Source: Multifurca ochricompacta (Eukaryota; Basidiomycota; Agaricomycetes; Russulales; Russulaceae). From it: 64,000 nucleotides of DNA. The notes under the pieces were generated by a model that was not told the DNA's origin, did not search any database, and saw only the letters and a program-made list of their open reading frames with translations. Shown here piece by piece: positions 56,171 through 64,000 of this stretch. A program made the translations under genes and the position numbers. Position 1 is the stretch's first letter; the number at the start of each line of letters is the position of its first letter. The stretch covers positions 145,512 to 209,511 of the forward strand of contig WTXG01000046.1 in the NCBI GenBank assembly GCA_022496185.1, written 5' to 3'.

Positions 56171-58961
56171 TCAACTCGCACGGGTATCCGCGCCACTTCC
56201 AACACTGCTCTTGTCATTGGCTACGGCATTACTCCCAAGAGGTCCAACCTTCCACGCCCAAAATGGGCCTTTAAAAAAAGAAAACAACCAAACCCAGATG
56301 CCTTAGCAAAAAAAAAAGTAATACTATATATGGAAGAGGAAGGGAGGAAACGCACCAAGCGGATCGGATGGCTCGTGCTCTGCACCAGTCCACATGCCAA
56401 TAACACCCATGGCTGAACCACGTCCACCGAGTTGGACGCCCTCACTTGCCCATTCTCCCTCTCCATCTTCGCGGAATGATACCTGCGTCATGGGAAAAAA
56501 AAAAAACACATCAGTTCCTTTCTTATTCTTTCCTCTCTTCCTCCCTCCCCACCTCCACCCTGTTTGCATGCCAACTTTGGCGCTAAGGCTGTTTAACTAG
56601 CTAGACTCACAAGTGTCCAACGCACATCGCCAGATGCAGTCATCTCAACCGTCCCACGAACGCGTGCAAGCTCGGGTGGTGAGGTTGAGGTGTGCCAGTT
56701 ACCGGAGACGTGAATGGTCGGTCTGCCTGGCCAAGCAGGAGGTGCGCGTGTATAGTGTGTGATGCGTAGTGTGAGTGGAATGATACGCATCACTTCGTAC
56801 AAAGCTGGATTGCTGAATCGTCTTGAGAGTGGTTGTGCCTGTGTTCGTTTAGGTAGATTAGCGAATCGTTTCAGAAGCATAAGAGGAGGGTGGGGGGAAA
56901 GAAAGCGCGCACATTGTTACCTGTGATAGGAGGGAGGGAAACGTGAAGCTGGGGGGTGAGCCAAGGATGGGAATGGGGGAGGAGGGGGGGATACGGATTG
57001 TTAGCGCAACGTACCGAGCAAGTCCCGATAGTCTAGCCAACACACACATCGTCTAGAAACGCCAGGGGTTAGGCATTACCATTAAATGATTATCGGTGTG
57101 AAATACTGTCACCTACCTCCACTGTCCTTCCACACCCGCCCAGTCCCACCCTTCCCCTTCCTTAAAATCTCGCCTATCCCCTTCTGCATCCTCGTCCTCC
57201 ACTTCATGCGCAGCCGGGGGGCAGCCCGGCGCAGAGAAGGGGCGCAGTCCCTCGAGGCTAAGCAGTGCACGAAGCACACCTTGATGTCGGATCATGAGCA
57301 GATCCCACAGGTTCAGCTCGATAACTAGACGCGCAGCTGCTATCCATGCCCAGTCGAAGTGTAGTTGATCTCCCCGAGTCTCTATCAGGTGTGATCGGCG
57401 GGTGTTGGATGTAGCAGCAGGCGGAGGAGGGACGGAGGCAGATGCGCTGCTGCTTTCCTCTTGCTCTAAGTTTGAATGGGACAAGGAAGCATCCTCTCCC
57501 TCCTCCTCTTCCTCTTCCTCTTCCTCACCCTCGGCGTCATCACCCACGGCATATGGATGGCTGGTGTATTCAGGTGGAGAGTCCACGTTCTCGTCTTCGG
57601 AGTCATCAGAGTCATCAGAATTATTGGAGCCATCGGTTCCCAAAAGCGCACTCAAGAAGGAGTTCGTATCTGGGATCGGCGGGACTGGGGGAACTGCAGT
57701 CAGTGAGAACCACGCATCCTCCTCTCCCTCCTCCTCCACCTTGGAACAGTTACATGCTGCAGAATCTGGTTTCAAATGACCTGGAGAGTGCAGCGCGTCA
57801 AGCGGCAGAAAGGGTCCAAAGGAACGGGATGTGTGTAGGTAGGCCATATTGTACACACGGACGCGTGCCAGGCGACGTACGCCATCCAGGGAGATCGTCG
57901 CGGGAGTCGCAATGGCGCCGAGCACCTCGTCACCGTCAATCTCGCTTTCGCTCTCATCATCGCTCTCGCTCTGGGGCTCAAAATTTGAATCATATCAGAC
58001 AAAGAGGGATCATCCGAATCGTGGTTCTGGGTCCGCGATCACCATCGTCTGGGTTCCCGACCAAATCAGTAGTCGACATCGCACTACTTGCATGTGCATT
58101 TGTGTCTCCACCGTTACCTTCGCTGTCTTCGGGAATAGTTGGGAATGGGGAGACGAGAACTGTGTGGTGGGGTTGCCTGACGGAACATCCGGAGTTGATG
58201 GGCATCATCAAACCGATTTGTGCGACAAGCTTTGCGAGCAACCCATCCCACTCTAGTGGACGCTTCTGAACGTCGACCTCGCCTTTCTCGTCAAATGCGA
58301 TGAGACGCGCCATGAAGGCGCTAGGAAGACCATGAGCAAGGACGCGCGTGAGCCAAGTTGTGTTGCGCGAGCCAAGGGCAAGGGTAGGTTGCGTGTTTGC
58401 AACGACAAAGAGAGGGGAGAAAATCGGATGCGGGTGTGAGGGTCCATATGGGTGATGATGGGACATGATGGAGGCGAGGGCATCGTACGGGAGCGGGGCG
58501 GCAGTCAAGACGACGCGGAGGAGGGTTTCTAGGACAGTACGTAGCTCCTTATTATTAGAAGGCAGGTCGGGTGATATATCGAAGGAGGGATAATCGGGAG
58601 GAGAATGTGTGCGTCGGAGGATAAAGGATTCTGTCCAGATACGTCGCTTATACTCATCCTCCCATGGAAAAGTATCAATGGAAAGATAAGATTTAAATTT
58701 TCCTTTGTTCGCTAGGTACGAATGAGACTGTGGGGCTCTTCCGTGGGTGCGCACGTCTCCAGCTGGGTGCGGGTTATCAAAGACGACGAGAAACATCTCA
58801 CGCCAGAGATGCTTGTGGAACTGATGATAGATGAGGGCACGAAAGAAGCGACAGGTCCTGGCCAGAGAAGCAGCTAAACGTGTGTCACCTAGAAGTGCAG
58901 AGCTGATGATGATCTCCTCAATAAGTTCGGGAGGGAGTGAACAAAGGGAGTGCGCCATCAT
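56171..58961 (-). CDS. F-box protein gene (seven exons, tentative model)
   Basis: Likely substrate-receptor subunit of an SCF ubiquitin ligase, 752 aa in the model below. Exons 58961-58062, 57976-57117, 57052-57015, 56921-56914, 56838-56611, 56482-56356 and 56268-56171. The F-box is at residues about 6-50 (SLPPELIEEIIISSALL, LARTCRFFRALIYHQF). Exon 2 starts with a Ser/Glu/Asp-rich linker and has GRVYNMAYL-like and WAWIAAARLVIELN segments. The C-terminal exons form a continuous fold-like region (RIIPLTLRITHY, GRPTIHVSGNW, VSFREDGEGEWASEG, MGVIGMWTGAEHEPSDPLG, PFWAWK). Phases of exons 2-7 agree and match what I recall of Agaricomycete F-box proteins. The exon 1/2 junction uses a weak GTCGGG donor and is the least secure part. 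The fourth exon would be only 8 nt. Confidence 0.72.
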
Positions 58962-59283
58962 TACAGTGTGAAGGGGAAGTGGGAAGGAGCTTTTGCACGG
59001 TTTAGTTATCCTAAATGATTGTGAGTTGAATGAAATAGAAACCAAGAAAATGTTGAGTTGGATGCCCACAAGCAACTGAGCCGAGGGAGGGACGGGGTCG
59101 TGTGTATTTGTGTGTGCGTGTGCGTGTGCGGGTGAGGGTCTCCGAGGGTGGGTGATCAAATCAGATCCACCAGGCTGAGCCAATTTACTGGTTTATCTAA
59201 TCACGTGATCTTTACTCGCCCTCGTCCTTCTCGTCCTTCGTTCTCATCCCTCGTCTCCTCGTCTCGTCACTTACTCGTCTACC

Positions 59284-60205
59284 ATGTCATCCAACGTTCC
59301 CGCCTCATCTCGTTCAGTATTTAGATCGAGCCCGTATTCTTCATTAGCAATCCCCATGGCTGCTACTACTGCTACAACCACTAGAGTTTCATGGCCATCT
59401 ACCCCGCCCTTGCCGGCCCCCGTCCCCCTCACCGATCCAAACAGAAGCTCTATCAACCCACCACAAACGATGTCTAACACCCATTTTAATTCGCGCTATC
59501 CCTCCATCCCCGTCCCCGAATACCAGTGGGAAGACGAGTTGGTCGTCGACCTCTTGGCGATTCCACCCCGCCTCAACTTTCTCGGCAAGTTCTCCACCAT
59601 TTCCGATCCCAAGGTGAACAATTTGATGCGGGCAACCATGTTTGCAGACCGAGTGCGCATCCAAGGCTTGCCCATATTGTGCGTCATTCATATCTTTTTT
59701 TTTGCTTATTTTGCTCTCGCGTTCGTTTTTATCCCTGTCAACAACGACCTCTCATCTTTTTGCTCTTCTCTTCTCTTCTCTTTTCTTTCTAAATTTCGCT
59801 TGGGCTAGGCCGATCCAACGGCGTCTTCGGCCCTACGCAGCTCAAGTAGCGGTGGACACGCGCTCGCTTTTGCCTGCGCGTGTTCAAGGGCATGTCGTGG
59901 CCGATTCGTCGTTTCGGTCGATGAGGACCTCTCGCATCCGTACGGTGTTCGTGGTCAGCGCATCGGCGTGGCCCTACTTCATTCTCCCTGAAGCTCAAAA
60001 AAAAAAAAGCATTAACGTTGCGTTGACGCTCACGTGCAAGGTCATCCTCCAAGGCATCGCGCTGACCGAAAATCCAATTTCAAGGGCTGGGCTCACAAAC
60101 GGACTACAGGCTCTATTTGCCACTACTACGTCATGTTACATTATGTTTTCCCCCTCTGGCCTTATCTTGCAACTCGTGTGCACACAACTCGGATATCCGA
60201 TATAA
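59284..60205 (+). CDS. Hypothetical two-exon protein
   Basis: Exon 1 (59284-59678) is open from an ATG and encodes a Ser/Thr/Pro-rich start followed by a more ordered stretch (YQWEDELVVDLLAIPPRLNF, GKFSTISDPKVNNLMRATMF). A 130-nt intron (GTGCGT...GGGCTAG) with a long pyrimidine tract joins in phase to an open exon 2 (59809-60205), giving 263 aa. Exon 2 crosses a run of twelve A residues near 60000 and reads in more than one open frame, so it may be wrong. No family recognised. It is divergent from the F-box gene, with about 320 bp between the two starts. Confidence 0.45.
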
Positions 60206-61335
60206 TTACTTATCTCCCCCTATCACACGTTCTTTGACGTTGACATTCAAAACGGATAAAACCATTAAAAAAGCCAGTAATGGAGGAGACCCTTACGCAC
60301 CTTCTTTCTTTCCCTTCCTTCACTGTTCCGCCATTTACCAAATCTACGGAACGGAACCAAAGTTTTATCCTCTCCTACACACATGCGCGCAAAGTCAACC
60401 TTGACCGGTCGGCCCAACCCAATCTAGCCCCAGACCCACTTCAGCCCCGTGCAGTTTCTTCCAGGAAGGAAGGGAAGGTATCCACATCCCACAAAATTTA
60501 GAGCGACACGAGTGGGAATGTATATTCATTAGTTCCTCTCTCACTAAGTTGCTTCTCACTCCCATCCACTTGGCTAGTATATATTCCCCTGTTTCTGTAG
60601 TCGACGAACCTTCACACATGATGGTTCACACCCACGCCGTTATCTCTTTCTCACACACACTCACACATGCCACGCACAACGCACATATTAATCGTTTTTG
60701 GAGGTTCTACCACGGCAGGCATAAGTGTGAAATGCACATAATTTGATGATGAATTTTTTACAGGAGTGGTTTAGCGCTTCGTTCGGGTAGTTGTCCTAAA
60801 ACTAAAATAAACTACTATTAAACTACTTGATGTGTTCATCATCGGGAGGGAGAGACCTGGGGCGGATGTGTTGAGATATCGCCTCGTTTCTCAAAAATCA
60901 AAAAAAAAAAAGCTTTTTTGACACAGCATTTAGCTCATTTTAGGATGTTGACTTGACGGACTGCCGACGACTTAACTGCCTTAGGGGACCATTTTTGTTG
61001 TTAAAGAAAGCGATCTTACTACGAGCGCGATTTAGTCATCGGCCATCTCGGGAGGGGGGGCGGCGACTCGGTGTTAGTAGTACACACTGCGGCGCGCTTC
61101 AAAATAATACTCAGAACACACAAGTTAGTATCACAGGGCTTGTTGGTATTCATTGACACCTTCCATTTTTCACAGACTACTTTCGTAATACGAACAAGAA
61201 CACTTCGAATAACGAGTTTGAATGGCGATTTTTCAAAACCATTTTGAGAAGACACTTTAGGAAGCTGAGTAAACAGTGAAAAAGAAAAAGAATCAGTGTA
61301 AATGAAGATGAAGTAAACGTAGATGAACTTACTTT
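60206..61335. other. Intergenic, no gene seen
   Basis: Several short ORFs without recognisable content. Contains a CACACT-rich stretch near 60650 and poly-A near 60900. The 3' flank of the lectin gene lies at the right end. Confidence 0.45.
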
Positions 61336-61896
<561 letters not shown>

Positions 61897-62230
61897 TTAC
61901 TGGTAAAGCGACAAAAAGGTGTTTCCTTTATACCTTTTTTCCTGGGGCAAAAGAAACGTAAGTGCGAGGAAGAATCCAATCCAGGTATTCATGGACCTGT
62001 GAGCGGCGCAGCAAGGATGCTCATGTGAGCAAACGGCGTTCACCTTCACGCCTGACCGCAAACAAGACTATGAAGCTGAGCTGCATGATTTGAGAATAAA
62101 GTGTCCTCACTACGCCCTTCCCTTCTTGCTTCTTATGAACGCATTTCATCCACTAAGGTACCTGCGTGATCCCCGTATGGATCCCTTACCGTCCATCAGA
62201 GAGGCGGAACATACTGGCACTCTCCACCAA

Positions 62231-62492
62231 GAAGGTTGTGGATTCATTTCTAGACCTAGAATGGGTAGCCCACCACTTCCATGATTGCAACAATATTGTG
62301 ACCATCAAAAGGAAGAGTGCTCTCCTTGGTAATTGCTGCTCGCCTAAACCCACGTTACCAGCGGGGAAGGTTGTGGATTTATTTCTAGACCTAGAATGAA
62401 TGGCCCTCCGCTTCCATGATTGCAGCAATATTGTGATTATCAGAAGGAAGTAGTGCTCTCCTTGGCGGTTGCTGCTCGCCTTAAACCCACGT
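62231..62492. repeat. Two-copy tandem repeat, 135-bp period
   Basis: Units start GAAGGTTGTGGATT at 62231 and 62366 and run through CTAGACCTAGAATG, CTTCCATGATTGCA and CTGCTCGCCT to CCCACGT (62355 and 62492). A few substitutions separate them. No coding role seen. Confidence 0.85.
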
Positions 62493-62615
62493 AAACGAGC
62501 GAGGATCTTTGTTTACCAAGTACTGAAAGGCATTTTTCATAGCAAGGGAAAGGTACACGGGCCATGCAAAAAAAGAAGGATTATCCCAAGAAACAGGCTG
62601 CCCCAAGTCCCCAAG

Positions 62616-63385
62616 TCAAGACCCGTGCACCATTTTTGCTGCTTCCCTTACTTGCCGTGGTACCCGCGGCCGAACTGGATCCCGATGGCGTCGCGGCACC
62701 GGCACTACCCGCGTGCGTGCGTAGTCACCCGGAGTCCCGTTCCAGAAGAACCACAACTGCGCAGGGTAGTCCTGCTCCGAACGGGCAAGGAATGCAGCGT
62801 ACCTACCATCCGGGTCGCCGTACACCGCAGCGCCGGCGCCTAAGCTATACAAGAGCTCTGAAGCGGGTTCGTCACCCGGCCGGACTTTCATCGTAAAGTC
62901 AAGCGCGGCCTCAAAAGGGCTGACTCTGCGTGTCAGGGCTGAAAAAAATGCTTGTGGAGTGGTCGCATTAGCACCTGCAGTTGTCATTACATTACACAAG
63001 AATTTGCAGCGCCGCAAGCTGGTTATGATTGAACGACCCGTGGTTGCTGCAAATGACCCTACAAACAGGGATGATACTCACTCGGCGCACGGTAAAGCGC
63101 ATCCGAAGGAAGGTGAGAGTGGCGCACTTTGGTGCAGAAGTAGCTTCGCCTGAGTGCGATCGGGCTACTCGTCAGCCATCCAAATGTATGTCTTTGTCCA
63201 ATTGACGAGGCCAGTGTCGATCCTGTCGGTCCACTCTGGCGCCTTTACCCCGCGTAGGACGGCACGGCGTTGAACAACCTTCCCCATGCCTTTGAGGTCG
63301 AGCATACTCGTACGTATGCGTGCCAAGGTCGGCGCCCGAGCCAGGCCCACGCACTACTGGGCGTAGTTCAGGTTCGGATTCATGT
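62616..63385 (-). pseudogene. Relic of an alginate-lyase-family gene
   Basis: Minus-strand pieces in order fit the fungal alginate lyase (PL5-like, PF05426) family, secreted polysaccharide lyases. They are: MNPNLNYAQ at about 63382-63356, then a stop; SMLDLKGMGKVVQRRAVL, VKAPEWTDRIDTGLVNWTK and YIWMADE at 63346-63165, then a stop; SNHGSFNHNQLAALQILV at about 63050-62995, then a stop; and PFEAALDFTMK, YGDPDGRYAAFLARSEQDYP, LWFFWN at about 62950-62680. The segment usually carrying the ARTRPYHYRCYN-type active-site Tyr is missing. Stops, frame changes and this deletion show it is dead. The family assignment is from memory of conserved blocks. Confidence 0.7.
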
Positions 63386-64000
63386 ACGTGTCCTATCTGT
63401 GTTAAGGAGGAGAATGCCGTCGCCCTGCTTGTTACGGAAATAAATCGTCCTCCCCAGCCCAGCAGCATCCTGTGACATCAAATTCTTCCTTTCCTCCAAT
63501 GTGATATTCAAATTTCGGCTCTTTCAATGGCGAGCAGGCAGATTTCACTGTTTTGTGTGATGAGTGTCAGCAGAGATGATGGCCCAGAATAGCTGTGTGT
63601 GAGGTAAGCCAAAGCAAGCGAGGATGCAGTGTGACCGACCAAGATGAGAACTCCTAGGGATGTGGTATAGGCGAACAAGAGTGTGAAGGAAGGTGGGTGG
63701 AACCTAGGGGCGCAGAGTGGGAAAAGGGCCAGACTTACGACCCATTAATTAGGACGGACTCCACATCTCCACATCCTTCCGCCACCCGATTGATCACCGA
63801 GTCCTAGCCACCACCCATCGCTCGACCGTGTTGGGTCCACATGCTGCTGCTCATCGACTAGCGCTATTCGCATTACTCTGCGTGGTTGGCGGGTCCGGCC
63901 TCACTATCAGGAAGTGCGGCCGTTCGAATGAATGCGTGAAAGAAGTTGAAGTACTGTTGAATTATGCTCACACCTCGTCCTGGAAGCGCCTCACGTGGTT
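63386..64000. other. Right edge, no supported gene
   Basis: No recognisable ORF. The last about 17 bases could be an exon end on the minus strand (a GTGAGC donor follows at about 63983), but too little is inside the window to say. Upstream parts of the alginate lyase relic may extend to about 63470. Confidence 0.35.

Noticed and set aside
57402..58269. Plus-strand ORFs opposite the F-box gene
   Set aside because: They are mirror images of the acidic linker (poly-Ser opposite poly-Glu) and of exon 1; the minus-strand gene explains the region.
59642..60205. Separate single-exon gene starting at 59642
   Set aside because: Its first part runs through the likely intron of the 59284 gene; the downstream part joins exon 1 in phase after splicing.

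Overview
The window looks like nuclear DNA of a mushroom-forming basidiomycete (Agaricomycetes, probably Agaricales). The evidence is: short GT-AG introns of about 40-130 nt, fungus-specific FunK1-type protein kinases, a complete fungal fruit-body lectin of the Agaricus bisporus lectin family, an F-box gene of Agaricomycete style, a chromodomain gypsy element and a copia element. No rRNA, tRNA, CRISPR or bacterial operon structure was seen.

Layout. 0-11 kb (+ strand) and 34-54.5 kb (- strand) are the two arms of a repetitive cluster. Its repeat unit is [secreted proteinase-K-like subtilase] -> [FunK1 kinase] -> [convergent relic of a SAM methyltransferase]. I call the units A (1-8 kb, +), B (8-11 kb, +), D (40.5-34.1 kb, -), C (49.7-41.3 kb, -) and E (54.5-49.9 kb, -). 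There are five subtilases: A is a pseudogene with two nonsense codons; B, D, C and E are intact. There are four kinases: the one in A is intact, the one in C is truncated, the one in D is frameshifted, and an extra divergent one at 30.4-32.7 kb is frameshifted. Kinases are missing from B and E. Every methyltransferase copy is a relic.

11-34 kb separates the arms. It holds a LINE-type fragment, tandem repeats, a nearly complete copia element (13747-20318), a chromovirus gypsy element with a truncated 5' LTR (20319-25869), small membrane-protein ORFs in inverted copies (26.1 and 29.6 kb), an apparently intact six-exon gene of unknown function (26988-28534) and the divergent kinase. A 587-bp hAT-like MITE with perfect 8-bp target duplications sits in unit D only (40578-41164).

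54.5-64 kb is the calmer right flank: an F-box gene (seven exons, one apparently 8 nt), a two-exon hypothetical gene, the fruit-body lectin, a 135-bp tandem repeat and a decayed alginate-lyase-like gene.

How it fits together. The subtilases would be secreted (signal peptide, I9 propeptide, S8 catalytic domain); the kinases would be intracellular. Their joint amplification looks like repeated duplication, inversion and gene conversion of one cassette, not a built pathway. The strongest oddities are a TGA-CTAG readthrough context between gag and pol of the copia element, a GC-AG intron conserved in all four kinase loci, mosaic subtilase C-termini, and the MITE insertion with its empty sites present in the same window.
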